A DNA stretch of 64,000 bases from Adiantum capillus-veneris (GCA_014529385.2 CM043966.1:106091087-106155086), one strand, 5' to 3'; numbered from the stretch's first letter, positions 11,708-22,680 are shown. Made by a program: numbers and translations. The notes: a model not told the origin generated them from the letters alone.

Positions 11708-12168
11708 TTTAGCAACCATTTGAGGTAGAACTTGGGGAACATGTTGTTGTAGCATATCTTGGCACGCTAGTAAGTTATTTTCTAGTTTGGATAGAGTTGT
11801 CTCTACTTCACCCAATTTTCCAAGTTATGGACCAATTTGGCCGACTTTGTCATATTTGGTTTTGGTTGGTAATTTTGATCTTTGATTGTGATCAATTTGT
11901 TTAACATTTGTCTCTTCTGATGATTTGGAGTTGAAGAAGAATCCCAATCCCAGTTGTCTATTGACTTCCATTTCATTTGGAGCCTGTTTGGACCCTCCAG
12001 GACCTCTGGCAAGTTTGACTCAATTCTCAAGGAACTTTTTGGTAATTCTTTAGTTACAACCAGTTTGGATTATGATCCATGTTCAATTTCATCTTGATTA
12101 CTACATTGTAGAGATGCTTTCGAAAGGAGTGTTTTGCATCACTTATTCTTGAAAACTGAGATAGAGGT

Positions 12169-12186
12169 CATGGATCATGATCCATG
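12169..12186. repeat. 18-bp perfect palindrome, copy 3 of 3
   Basis: CATGGATCATGATCCATG, preceded by agaggt and followed by tt. A partial relative (ggattatgatccatgtt) lies about 110 bp upstream at about 12066-12082. Confidence 0.75.
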
Positions 12187-12485
12187 TTCCACCCCTTTCG
12201 GTAACTATGAAAGCTCAACTTGACTCGGCCCAGTAAATGGAGCACTTTGCTCAAAACAATATTAAATTTGGACCTCATTTGCCCTCCCAAAAGTATTCTG
12301 ACTGTTTTGGGATTTCTTGCTTTTTATTTGATTGATTTAGTTTCTTTGATTGTTTTTGTGCACTTTTGACCATACATGAATATTAATGCACTGATAAGGA
12401 GCATACTATGAAATTTGGTGGGTATGATTGTCCCGGGTGGTTGCAGCACACAAAAGTGTGGCAAGGAGCTCTCTAAGTTAAAAAG

Positions 12486-12486
<1 letters not shown>

Positions 12487-12522
<36 letters not shown>
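12487..12522. repeat. (TG)18 microsatellite
   Basis: Eighteen uninterrupted TG dinucleotides. The 84-codon open frame crossing it (12415-12669, plus) encodes cysteine-valine repeats from the microsatellite and is not considered a gene. Confidence 0.95.
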
Positions 12523-12523
<1 letters not shown>

Positions 12524-12529
12524 TTGCAA

Positions 12530-13920
12530 TGAGGTTTGTTGCCCATTTTTTCCTACATGTGTTCGACTTAACCCGAGTACAATGTGCATACTTACCTTAC
12601 TTGCCCACATTTCTTATGTCATACCACCTGCGGCTTAGACGGCTCGTCATTTGGACACTTGATCATTAACTGCCCTTGATTTTGAAATTTTGGTTTGTTG
12701 TAAGTTGGCCCAAAATTTGACTTTCGCCAAATCCTTCCATATTTGACATGCTCAAAGCTCTTGCTTTTTAGATTTGGCATTTTCTTTCAAAACCTGATTC
12801 CAAACCTCTTGGCTCTGATTATTAATTTTTTATATCATTATTAGGTTAAGAAGGAAAAAATACTAAATTTTATTATCAATTGGCCAAAATTTTGCTAAAA
12901 CTATTCCTCACACTCGTATGTACATACTCTCGCTCTAGGCGTCTCACTCATCAAAATTTGTCAATATGGCTCAGTTCTATGCTTGATAGGAGAAAAATTC
13001 TACTAAAAGTCTACAAAAAGAAAAAATTTAAGCAACAAAACACACTTTATACACTGTACATGTAATCTCGCAACATCTTGCATCCTAATATATTGCAATA
13101 TGATGCTCCAATTACTGTGGCTACTGTTATTCCTCTCTTTATATTCGGAGTCGCCCCAGGCAAAGGGTTGTGCAATGTGCATGGGAAAAAATAATGTGTC
13201 TATGCAAGGCCGTGAAGTATGGCCCCTATCATGGTTATAAAAGAGATGCATAGGGTAACACAAGGTTGTGGAAGATGTGGGTATTGAAACAATTGTTTAG
13301 TGGTTTTTGTTGTCAAGGTTTCATCCCTTCTATGTTTTCCAAACAGAAGTTGTTGAAGTTGAATTTCCCTCTCTTGAATGCTTGGTTTGGTGATTATCCT
13401 TTGTCCAATAGCTAGTTTGGTTGGACTGTAGGGATTTACTTCAGGCTTGTTTTGAGAAATTGCGATAGGGTTTGACCGTTTGATGGTTTTTGCCTCCATT
13501 CCCATTTTGTTTCTATTGGCTCCTTTGGCTTGTCCAAGTTAGCTTTGGGAATCTACTTTTGTTTTGGTAAGCGTGTTGAAGCATGAAGTTGTCATTTGAA
13601 GTTTTTCCATTGGCATGGTTTAGGATTTGATGTTCTATCAGTCGAGACGTTGGACTACGATGAGTGAAAATATTGATTAGCAAGCAATGTTTTGGGTATC
13701 CATACCTTTTGCGACTTTGATCCCATTATTGACTTCTAGATCCAAAATTTTATAACCCTTTTTTCGCAATTACTTGTAGGTAATTGTTGTCAAAATGCAG
13801 ACAACTGGTCTCTTGTGTCTAAGTCATCCGAATGTTGTTGTTCTTTCCATATGTGATCTGTTTGTGTAAAGGGCGAAACATAAGGCATATCCTTGAGATA
13901 GTAATTCAGCATGTCATCTT
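12530..13920. other. No supported gene; possible tail of the neighbouring Ty3 remnant
   Basis: This lies on the 3' side of the minus-strand Ty3 remnant. A 101-codon minus frame at 13200-13505 starts 'MGMEAKTIKRSNPIAISQNK' and is basic and proline-containing, so it could be a decayed piece of the same polyprotein. I cannot tie it to a domain. The rest shows no coherent coding. Confidence 0.35.
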
Positions 13921-13921
13921 G

Positions 13922-14119
13922 TCAATCTCGGACATCCTTATAAGTATGCAACCATGAAACTCCCAAAATGATTTTCTTGTTGAGATCTGTATATGCCATC
14001 ATGTGGAACTGATGTGGGAAATGTTTACCATCTATATTAATTGAGACATTGGCTTGTCCCAAACTAACCATCGTTTCCTTGTTAGCCGCTTTTAGCTCAA
14101 TCTGAGTTTTTTCAATCAT
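13922..14119 (-). pseudogene. Retropepsin C-terminal half
   Basis: The 65-codon frame reads 'MIEKTQIELKAANKETMVSL' and later 'FPHQFHMMAYTDLNKKIILG' followed by 'VSWLHTYKDV'. 'IILGVSWL' matches the second conserved part of retropepsins (hydrophobic-hydrophobic-G-x-x-W/F-L). It follows the DTGA segment of the preceding frame by about 10 bp, with a stop and a frame change between them. Together the two make one protease domain of about 90 residues that was probably intact in the ancestor. Confidence 0.65.
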
Positions 14120-14128
14120 AGACTCCGA

Positions 14129-14698
14129 TTATTTCAGGGATGTTGAATATTGCATAGGGTTGACACATGCTCCAGTATCCACGAGGGCTCTTTCTGGTTT
14201 GCCATCGGCTAGTTGAATAGTGATCCAAACATCCATTCCACCTAGGAAATTTTGTTCTACCTGAACTGCTATAATAGGAGGTGATGACTGATGTTGTTCC
14301 TGCGCTTGAAAATCCGTAATTTGAGCTTTCTCATGTGCTTGCCATTTAATTGCTTGAGCCTTTTTTTGCCGTTCCTTAGCTAAATGTATCTTCTCTAACA
14401 TTTCTGCAGTGAGAGGTTGATGATATTTCTTCAATCTACATCTATTTATGCAGTTAGACATTATCTCTCCCTCCAATGTTGCAAGTTGTACAAGGCCACA
14501 CGATGATTTATAATTGATCACAAATGGGCCGTTACCCCGCTTTTTGAGTTTCTTGGAATGTTGCTTCATAGTGTAGACTAAAACATAGTCACCCTTTTGG
14601 AATTCCTTGTTTATTATGACATGTTGGTCATGGAGTTGTTTCATTTGTCTTTTTTGTGCATACATAGATGCAAGCGATTTGAGTCTTATTTCATCCAA
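14129..14698 (-). pseudogene. Integrase C-terminal domain fused in frame to a retropepsin N-terminus
   Basis: This 189-codon frame opens with 'MDEIRLKSLASMYAQKRQ', followed by 'FQKGDYVLVYTMKQHSKK', 'KKRGNGPFVI' and a 'CRLKKYHQPL' segment. These are the integrase C-terminal linker and the SH3-like GPY/F-type module ('GPFVI') of Ty3 elements. After a Q/A/K-rich linker (residues about 100-145) the same frame gives 'DVWITIQLADGKPERALVDT', then 'GACVNPMQY'. A-L-V-D-T-G-A is the active-site motif of retroviral-type aspartic proteases and sits at about residue 170. The remaining protease half follows in another frame at 14119-13922. In standard Ty3 polyproteins the protease precedes reverse transcriptase, so a protease after integrase is out of the ordinary. 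Confidence 0.75.
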
Positions 14699-14752
14699 CT
14701 GTATTAGTTGGTCCAGTCTATCAAAAAAGTCGTGTCCCGTCCATCCTCGATC

Positions 14753-15322
14753 TTATGCCACGCGTAGTATAGGAATCAAGAACTCGACAAGAAGTATGGC
14801 ATTTATCTCAAACACTAAATTGAAAGCTGTTGTGTTTTGTGGCATTTTGCATGCTACCCGATATGCCCATAAAGCTGAATGTAGTTTATGATCCCATTTT
14901 GTTCTACATTCATTGACAATGTTCGTGAGTACTTTGCATAAAATTTTGTTTTTGCTCTTGGCTTGCTCGTTTTCTTGAGGGTGGTATAAAACTGATTTAG
15001 AATGAAGCACCATAAACTCTTTCAATAGATAATCAATTGTATCATTGAGAAAATGCATTAGGAAGAGGATTGGGTGTAGGAGGGCCTCATTATTTGCCAT
15101 GAGCTTGTGGAGGTGATTAACATTTTGACAAATAGGTGTATGCCATGTGTGTAAGAATGGTGGGTGTGTAAGAGATGTGTAAGAGTGGTCAAAGGATGCA
15201 CTTTTCCCCCCAAAAAGGAGGTGGACAATTGTATGATTTTTTGCCTTCCATAACTCCCACATATGATCTCCTATTTTAGCGGAGATCATAGATTTGCAAT
15301 CTACAAATCGAACTCTTTCCAT
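14753..15322 (-). pseudogene. Ty3 integrase core, C-terminal half (decayed)
   Basis: The last third of this 189-codon frame is clearly the end of a Ty3-class integrase catalytic domain. It has 'LLKEFMVLHSKSVLYHPQEN' (family form: FxxKxxxxHxxSxxYHPQxNGQ), then 'WDHKLHSALWAYRVACK' (the W..L..ALWAYRT region) and 'PVEFLIPILRVA'-like text near the end. The first DDE residues are not visible, and the front half of the frame (residues 1 to about 75) does not resemble integrase, so the core is disrupted there. The catalytic glutamate of the E-x-N context also appears altered ('QENEQAKSKN'). The segment continues, after a frame change near 14,750-14,700, into the C-terminal domain annotated next. Confidence 0.75.
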
Positions 15323-15604
15323 AGATATGCTACATGTTATGTTTTACCCATTAGATTTTAAATTCCATTTTGGGGGGAAACTTTGAATTCAAATAAACTA
15401 GCCGTTTTGCCTGGTTGAATTTAAAAGCCGTCCTTTTGCTTAGCTAACACTATCGAAAGGGCCACCGGATCCTCTGTCCTTGTCGTGGGTTCCATCCTTC
15501 GATTCGCCCCTGGGGGCCGTTCTCTCTCCCAAATCCCCCAGCCCGTGTCCCTCTGGAGTCCCTTTCATGGAGGGGCAAGAAGCGATCGACCCATTTGAAC
15601 GAAG

Positions 15605-15636
<32 letters not shown>

Positions 15637-16280
15637 GACTTACTTTGTTGAGGAGTCCTTCTCCCAAGTCCTCGCTTCCTCATGCACATGCCCTACAAGT
15701 GCTGCAAAGTTCAAACACCTTTTGATCTCCATCATCCATACTGCTCGCTCTTCTCAGGTCGATGACGGTTCCTCCATAATTGTTTTTTCCTATTATAATA
15801 ATTTCACACGTTAAAATTCCCTGCAACGGCCAACGTGGCACTTTCCAGGAACTTTTCTGTTGCTTTTGGCCTGCCCAAAGGCCTAAGGCCATAGTGATGT
15901 GTTCCCTTTTTCAGTAGAAGTTGTTTTTAAAAAATGTAGATTTTTTTTATTTGTTGATTGCCAGACACTCATTAGATTCTCATATGTATTTAAAAAAATA
16001 AAAGAAAGAATAGAAATGTTTGATTGGTGAGTGCACTACAACATTCAAGAAAGACTCATGAGTGCTAGTGGTGGGCTGTTGAAGAAAGAGTGGCGAGTGC
16101 TAGTGGTGGGTTGTTGAAAATGTGTAGGATCCAAGATGGAATATGTGTGAGGAAAAGATAAGCCCAAAAAATGTGTCTCTTGAATTCTATTTTCACACGT
16201 CCTCAGATATTTGTGTGGTTCTCTCTCTATGTCCGGCGCACACACAGTTCTGTAGGCGATTCTCTTTCTCTCTGTCAATC
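15323..16280. other. Intergenic, with a short (GA)n at 15604-15632
   Basis: A GC-rich block at about 15450-15600 precedes the GA tract, and further microsatellites begin at 16290. Open frames of 70-81 codons on both strands overlap the GA tract and have no recognisable content. No gene is supported. Confidence 0.5.
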
Positions 16281-16288
16281 TTGCTACT

Positions 16289-16290
<2 letters not shown>

Positions 16291-16376
<86 letters not shown>
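16291..16376. repeat. Compound microsatellite (CT)n(TA)n
   Basis: About 26 CT units run directly into about 17 TA units. It is followed by ggggagggaattccggtcc and a C11 run. The ggag(g)gattccggtcc phrase reappears at the start of the repeated blocks at 17425 and 18781, so this is probably a truncated edge of the same repeat family. Confidence 0.9.
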
Positions 16377-16378
<2 letters not shown>

Positions 16379-16625
16379 TAAAAGGGGAGGGAATTCCGGT
16401 CCCCCCCCCCTGCCACGCGTCGGCTTCTTCTTCAACCGACGAGTGTGCCCTGGCGCTCGGCAGCGGACAGCGATTGGAGACTGCACAGTGCTGTGCAGTG
16501 CACAAAGCCGGCCGTTCAGAGTAGTTGGAGGGTTGACTAGAGGTAGCTGTGAAGCAGCGTTTGCGTTAACTAAGGAGCAGCGTGCGTAATTGCCTGCCAT
16601 CCAGCGTTTGGAACAGTGTGCGCAC

Positions 16626-16699
<74 letters not shown>

Positions 16700-17110
16700 C
16701 GTGCGACACACACACACACACAGAGAGAGAAGTCTGACGGCCTGCAATTTGTGGAAATTCCCAAAATACCCCTCAAAATTCATTATCTTGAATTCCCAAA
16801 ATACCCCCACCTCCATATATTAAAAAATTTGTAGCTTTTTCATAAGCAGACCGATTGTTTATCAATACAAGATGCTTAAACTAAACTTTGAGTTGGTTAT
16901 GTAGGCTTTGGAGATGAATTACTTCATTATTATTTTTTTGCGAGGTAATTTGTGACAAATTGCATGCTAAGCACTCAAAAACGGATCTCGACTGTCAAAA
17001 GGGAAAAAAGATTAGGAAAGAGCAGTCACAATGCGCACGCGTGACACACACACACACACACACACACAGAGTCGAGGCCACTTATGGCAGTGCTGCATAA
17101 AGTCGGAATA

Positions 17111-17410
17111 AGGGAAAATTACTGTGGAAATTCCCAAATTTTCACTCAAATTTCATTGTTTATCAATACAAGATGCTAAAACTAAAATTTCATGAGTTGG
17201 TTATGTAGGCTTTGGAGATGAATTACTTCATTATTTTAGACATAATTGTCCTTTTCGCGAGGTAATTTGTGACAAATTACATGCTAAGCACTCAAAAACG
17301 GATCCAGACTGTCAAAAGGAAAAAATGATTAGGAAGTCTTGAACCAAAATACATACAAAGGTATTTTGGGAATTTTTGAAATTTGAAGGGTTTTTTGATA
17401 ATTTTCCCTA
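17111..17410. mobile_element. MITE-like element, copy 1 (300 bp)
   Basis: Begins AGGGAAAATTAC and ends GATAATTTTCCCT followed by aataataataata. The ends form an imperfect terminal inverted repeat that extends inward (left caaatttca, right tgaaatttga). Internally it holds a gtttatcaatacaagatgct block shared with other places in the window. It has no coding capacity. The AT-rich TAA-like run at the right edge could include a target duplication, but I cannot define one. Confidence 0.5.
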
Positions 17411-17561
17411 ATAATAATAATAGGGGAAGGGATTCCGGTCCGCCTCCCCCAACCAAGTGTCAGCAGGAGATTGATCTGGTCAATGTCCCCTGGAGCCTAG
17501 CAAGATAGGCGGATAGTGCAGAGCCGTCGATAACAAGCATGAGACATTGTGCATGTGCAGT

Positions 17562-17621
<60 letters not shown>

Positions 17622-17685
17622 TGTGTGGCAAGCCTGGATGCCGACCCTGGAGTAAGCAGAGACGGGAGACTGCATGACCATTGAC

Positions 17686-17741
<56 letters not shown>

Positions 17742-17994
17742 ACTCGGGAGCAAGGAGAAAAGGAGAAATTTCACCCCGAAATAGAGAAAAATAACGCAAA
17801 ACCCCAAAAAGAAAACGTAATTTTATAAAAAAAATTCTTGGAAAACAAGGAAAGGAAATTTATATGCTTGAAAAAATGATTTGTGTGGATTGTTTGAGAT
17901 GGTAAGCGAGTCGCGCCTGGGTTGTGAGTGCGTGTGTGTGGTCCATTGTGGGACCATGAGTGCCTGCCATCCAGCGTTTGGAACAGTGTGCGCG

Positions 17995-18047
<53 letters not shown>

Positions 18048-18390
18048 CGCGACACACACACACACACACACACACACACAAGTCTAACGGCCTGCAATTT
18101 GTGGAAATTCCCGAAATTCCCCTCAAAATTCATTATCTTGAATTCCCAAAATACCCCCACCTCCATATATTAAAAAATTTGTAGCTTTTTCATAAGCAGA
18201 CCGATTGTTTATCAATACAAGATGCTTAAACTAAACTTTGAGTTGGTTATGTAGGCTTTGGAGATGAATTACTTCATTATTATTTTTTTGCGAGGTAATT
18301 TGTGACAAATTGCATGCTAAGCACTCCAAAACGGATCTCGACTGTCAAAAGGGAAAAAAGATTAGGAAAGAGCAGTCACAATGCACACGC

Positions 18391-18434
<44 letters not shown>

Positions 18435-18470
18435 AGGCCACTTATGACGGTGTTGCATAAAGTTGGAATA

Positions 18471-18767
18471 AGGGAAAATTACTGTGGAAATTCCCAAATT
18501 TTCACTCAAATTTCATTGTTTATCAATACAAGATACTAAAACTAAAATTTGAGTTGGTTATGTAGGCTTTGGAGATGAATTACTTCATTATTTTAGACAT
18601 AATTGTCCTTTTCGCGAGGTAATTTGTGACAAATTACATGCTAAGCACTCAAAAACGGATCTCGACTGTCAAAAGGAAAAAATGATTAGGAAGTCTTGAA
18701 CCAAAATACATACAAAGGTATTTTGGGAATTTTTGAAATTTGAAGGGTTTTTTGATAATTTTCCCTA
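18471..18767. mobile_element. MITE-like element, copy 2 (297 bp)
   Basis: Same ends and interior as the element at 17111-17410, differing by a few substitutions and a 3-bp deletion. It was copied as part of the 1.37-kb higher-order repeat, so the two are not independent insertions. Confidence 0.5.
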
Positions 18768-18921
18768 ATAATAATAATAGGGTATGGGATTCCGGTCCGC
18801 CTCTCCCAACCAAGTGTCAGCAGGAGATTGATCTGGTCAATGTCCCCTGGAGCCTAGCGAGATAGGCGGACAGTGCAGAGCCGTCGATAACAAGCATGAG
18901 ACATTGTGCATGTGCAGTAGG

Positions 18922-18970
<49 letters not shown>

Positions 18971-18972
<2 letters not shown>

Positions 18973-19036
18973 TGTACGGCAAGCCTGGATGCCGACCCTG
19001 GAGTAAGCAGAGACGGGAGACTGCATGACCATTGAC

Positions 19037-19119
<83 letters not shown>

Positions 19120-19523
19120 CTCGGGAGCAAGGGGAAAAGGAGAAATTTCACCCCGAAATAGAGAAAAATAAATCAAAACCCCAAAAAAATAACGTAATTT
19201 TATAAAATTTCTTCTTGGAAAACAAGGAAAGGAAATTTATATGCTTGAAAAAATGATTTGTGTGGATTGTTTGAGATGGTAAGCGAGTTGCGCCTGGGTT
19301 GTGAGCGTGTGTGTGGTCCATTGTGGGACCATGAGTGTGAAAGGGTGCGATTGGCCGTTGAGAGGCGTGGAAACTAGATAGTGGCAGTGGGCACCGTTTT
19401 GAACCCTCATCGCCAACATCCTTTCCACAATGCACAAGGGTTGAGCAATGAGCAATGCCCCCGCTGTAGACTAGCTCCAATCTAGCCTAGGCCTACTTAG
19501 CAACTCTGAGACAGGCGGGCGAG

Positions 19524-19595
<72 letters not shown>

Positions 19596-19658
19596 TCTTG
19601 CCAGCTCTCGAAACAGATACGAGATGCAAGCTGTGAACCTCCCACATGTAGGCACCTG

Positions 19659-19697
<39 letters not shown>

Positions 19698-19760
19698 TGT
19701 GCGGCAAGCCTGGATGCCGACCCTGGAGTAAGAGAGACGGGAGACTGCATGACCATTGAC

Positions 19761-19847
<87 letters not shown>

Positions 19848-20261
19848 CTAGGGAGCAAGGGGAAAAGGAGAAATTTCACCCCGAAATAGAGAAAAATAAC
19901 GCAAAACCCCAAAAAAATAACATAATTTTATAAAATTTCTTCTTGGAAAACAAGGAAAGGAAATTTATATGCTTGAAAAAATGATTTGTGTGGATTGTGT
20001 GAGATGGTAAGCGAGTCGCGCCTGGGTTGTGAGTGCGTGTGTGTGGTCCATTGTGGGACCATGAGTGTGAAAGGGTGCGATTGGCAGTTGAGAGGCGTGG
20101 AAACTAGATAGTGGCAGTGGGCGCCGTTTTGAACCCTCATCGCCAACATCCTTTCCACAATGCGCAAGGGTTGAGCAATGAGCAATGCCCCCGCTGTAGA
20201 CTAGCTCCAATCTAGCCTAGGCCTACTTAGCAACTCTGAGATAGGCAGGCGAGCGGCGAGC

Positions 20262-20343
<82 letters not shown>

Positions 20344-20503
20344 TCTTGCCAGCTCTCGAAACAGATACGAGACGCAAGCTGTCAACCTCCCACATGTAGG
20401 CACCTGATTGCACACACACACACACACACACACACAGAACTCTTGCCAGCTCTCGAAACAGATACGAGACGCAAGCTGTCAACCTCCCATATGTAGGCAC
20501 CTG

Positions 20504-20508
<5 letters not shown>
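18971..20508. repeat. Second tandem repeat tier, ~725-730-bp unit, two copies plus a 96-bp tail duplication
   Basis: The phrase cggcaagcctggatgccgac occurs at about 18976 and 19701, ttcaccccgaaatagag at 19146 and 19876, and gaccatgagtgtgaaagg at about 19327 and 20057, all 725-730 bp apart. Each unit contains long (GA)n tracts (19038-19114, 19525-19593, 19762-19845, 20263-20341) and an aactcttgccagctctcgaa block. That last block is itself repeated at 20341 and 20437, around a (CA)n tract at 20411-20437. This tier shares its left part with the 1.37-kb repeat, so it looks like a later rearrangement of that unit. Confidence 0.85.
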
Positions 20509-20544
<36 letters not shown>

Positions 20545-20626
20545 ACAAGCGAGCCTGTTTTTTTTTCAATCCCAAAGCTAGCATCTCCCGAGATTCGCTG
20601 TAATAAAGCATTTCTCAAATATGTCG

Positions 20627-20629
<3 letters not shown>

Positions 20630-20670
<41 letters not shown>

Positions 20671-20798
20671 GTTGAAATGAAATGATACAATGTCTTCAAA
20701 AAGGCCGAAGTGACCTATGAGACCAAACAAGTTGCAAAGTGATGAATTCGATAAAATCTCTGAGTACCAAAAAAAAGTCTAATGAATTCAATAGAATG

Positions 20799-20839
<41 letters not shown>

Positions 20840-20983
20840 CCCTCACAAAGTGGAGATAAATTACTTCTTTTTTTTTTCGCGAGGTAATTGTGACAAATTG
20901 CATGCTAAGCACTCAAAAACGGATCTCGACTGTCAAAAGGGAAAAAAGATTAGGAAAGAGCAGTCACAATGCGTACGCGTGAC

Positions 20984-21017
<34 letters not shown>
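20630..21017. repeat. (GA)n tracts flanking a partial dispersed-repeat copy
   Basis: (GA)n at 20630-20667, 20803-20837 and 20986-21017. Between the last two, 20850-20984 carries gaggtaatt(g)tgacaaattg, catgctaagcactcaaaaac and agagcagtcacaatgc. This is the right-hand half of the ~180-bp block found at 16857, 17158, 18207 and 18518. The remainder is AT-rich and non-coding. Confidence 0.8.
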
Positions 21018-21021
<4 letters not shown>

Positions 21022-21131
21022 GTTCTTGATCTTCTTTTATGAAATTTGCCGCGAGTGAGGAGCTTGGGGGTAAGAGGGGCCATGCCGTCGCCGAAGGCCC
21101 CGCCGAAGCCGAAGGCGGCACCGTTTTACTA

Positions 21132-21137
21132 GTATAT

Positions 21138-21168
<31 letters not shown>

Positions 21169-21175
21169 CGCACGC
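21132..21175. repeat. Alternating purine-pyrimidine tract (TATA-TG-CG), 44 bp
   Basis: Starts gtatatg, continues as TG repeats and ends in five CG units and cacgc, with strict purine-pyrimidine alternation over 44 bp. TG and especially CG runs are the classic left-handed (Z) DNA formers. Confidence 0.9.
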
Positions 21176-21734
21176 TGCAGGAATGCAGGTAGAAGCACGC
21201 TACGAAAAATCTATCGAGCCAACCACCACTCTGTCCAAAGAAATCGTTGGCGAAGGGAGATCCTCTGCCATCGCCAGCCCAGGCATAGGCATAAGTGAGT
21301 CCCTAGGTGCGTCACGGGTGTCTGTGTGAGGCGAGGGGGGAGAGGGTCGCAAAAGAGAGCGAGTCTCTGCGAGACGACATGCAGAGCATTGCAGACTTTT
21401 TAAGTTGTGATCAATCGAAAACCATGGATGATGGGATGACGGTACACTATCAGACCAGGCTCGAGAGAAGCATGCAGGTCTTGGAGGTGGAAGGCTGGGG
21501 ATGCTCGGCAGCTAGGGGTGAGAAAAGTGAGGGGAGGGATATTTTTTTCCGTGCTCCGACGATGAAGATGTGGTAGGTGCAGGACAAATGAGGGCAAACC
21601 TGTGCAGATTGAGGCGTGCGACAGATGGCTGCTACACAGACGTGCAAGAGTCGCCTCCAGCTCGTTATTACACCCCACCTGCGCACCCAGAATTCTTTTC
21701 CAGCTGCAACACACACAGCTTCATTGCTCGCTCT

Positions 21735-21792
<58 letters not shown>

Positions 21793-21876
21793 ATATACAT
21801 GGATGCACAGCTCATTGCCTCTCATTGTGCATGCTCTTTGAGGCTAATTTGCAACGGGTATCTTTGATACCATTTT

Positions 21877-21913
<37 letters not shown>

Positions 21914-22236
21914 TCGGTCAGAGATTCATAGCCAATTGATTCTTGATCCGATAATTTGAAATCAAGAAAATAACGACTGCATACGCTGTGTGAAATCTTG
22001 CAGGTCAAGGCTATATTGAGAAGTTTAGGGGATGCTTCATTGCTTCCATGCCTTCTCAGAACCTTCCTTTCATCAGCTAGATTTATTGTTAATATCTTTG
22101 GTCGGGCTCTCTCTCGCTCTTGCTCTTTTAGGCTATTGTCTGACAGGCAGTATTTTGGGAAGGTTTGCCTCACCTTAGACTTGAGCCAATTGAAAATCAA
22201 GACTACTATTAATGTCTTTGGCCCGTTTGATCTAGG

Positions 22237-22275
<39 letters not shown>

Positions 22276-22399
22276 AGACACACACGCGCACACACACACA
22301 CACCATTTTTTTTGTCTATATTGCATTATTTTATATATATATACACACACACAATTCTTTTGTCTATATTGCATTATATATATATATATATAGGTTTAG
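21176..22399. other. Microsatellite-laced DNA, no supported gene
   Basis: Contains (CT)n at 21739-21768 running into (CA)n, (CT)n at 21883-21910 and about 22242-22271, and a TA/CA-rich stretch at 22332-22393. There, ttttgtctatattgcattat occurs twice about 50 bp apart. Open frames of 80-131 codons exist on both strands but consist largely of translated microsatellite. A non-coding call is safest. Confidence 0.5.
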
Positions 22400-22680
22400 T
22401 GTCGGAAATATCCCTTTAATTTGTGAAAATTCCCAAAACATCCCTCAAATTTCAAAAATTCTCAAAATACTATTAATATTCTATCATAAATTACCAAATT
22501 GTCCTTCTAATTCTCAAAATATCCCTGGTTGTGAGATTAAATTCTCCAAAGATATAAACATCTGTAGTTTCTCATAAGAAGACTATTGTTTATATGTTAA
22601 AACTACAATTTGAGTTGATTATGTAGGCTTTGGAGATGCATCGCTAATTTGCGACAGATTACATGCTAAATTAACCTTCC
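22400..22680. repeat. Diverged copy of the dispersed tgtggaaattccc / atgtaggctttggag repeat
   Basis: Carries ttgtgaaaattcccaaaaca and further aaaatatccct words, then gagttgattatgtaggctttggagatg and gacagattacatgctaaa. These match, in order, the blocks repeated in the 16.7-18.7 kb arrays. This is an independent and older copy of that family outside the array. Confidence 0.65.

Larger units (their letters stand above)
13922..15100 (-). mobile_element. Ty3-type LTR-retrotransposon remnant, 5' part missing
   Basis: Only the end of the integrase and a following protease-like segment are recognisable, spread over three minus-strand frames. Reverse transcriptase, RNase H and both LTRs are not visible. 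Frameshifts and stops show that the copy is dead. The unusual point is domain order: the DTGA retropepsin motif lies after the integrase C-terminal domain in a continuous frame. Confidence 0.75.
16591..19326. repeat. Higher-order tandem repeat, ~1.37-kb unit, two copies, GA-bounded
   Basis: Copy 1 runs 16591-17960 and copy 2 from 17961 to about 19326. Both start tgcctgccatccagcgtttg. The same order of blocks is found in each: (GA)n, (CA)n, a tgtggaaattccc block, a ~180-bp gtttatcaatacaagatgct block (16857 and 18207), a dinucleotide tract (CA at 17043 in copy 1, GA at 18392 in copy 2), a ~300-bp MITE-like element, a gattccggtccgcctc block (17431 and 18788), two more (GA)n tracts and a ttcaccccgaaatagag block (17769 and 19146). 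Unique parts are nearly identical, while the dinucleotide tracts differ in length and even in motif. All open frames crossing this region are poly-Ser-Leu or Arg-Glu artefacts. Confidence 0.9.

Noticed and set aside
16143-16834. Long open frames on both strands (up to 207 codons) with Ser-Leu, Arg-Glu or Tyr-Ile repeats; the same at 17460-18184, 18817-21121, 51848-52529 and 57712-59311
   Set aside because: They are translations of GA/CT, CA/TG and TA microsatellites, which stay open in several frames at once. No conserved domain is present.
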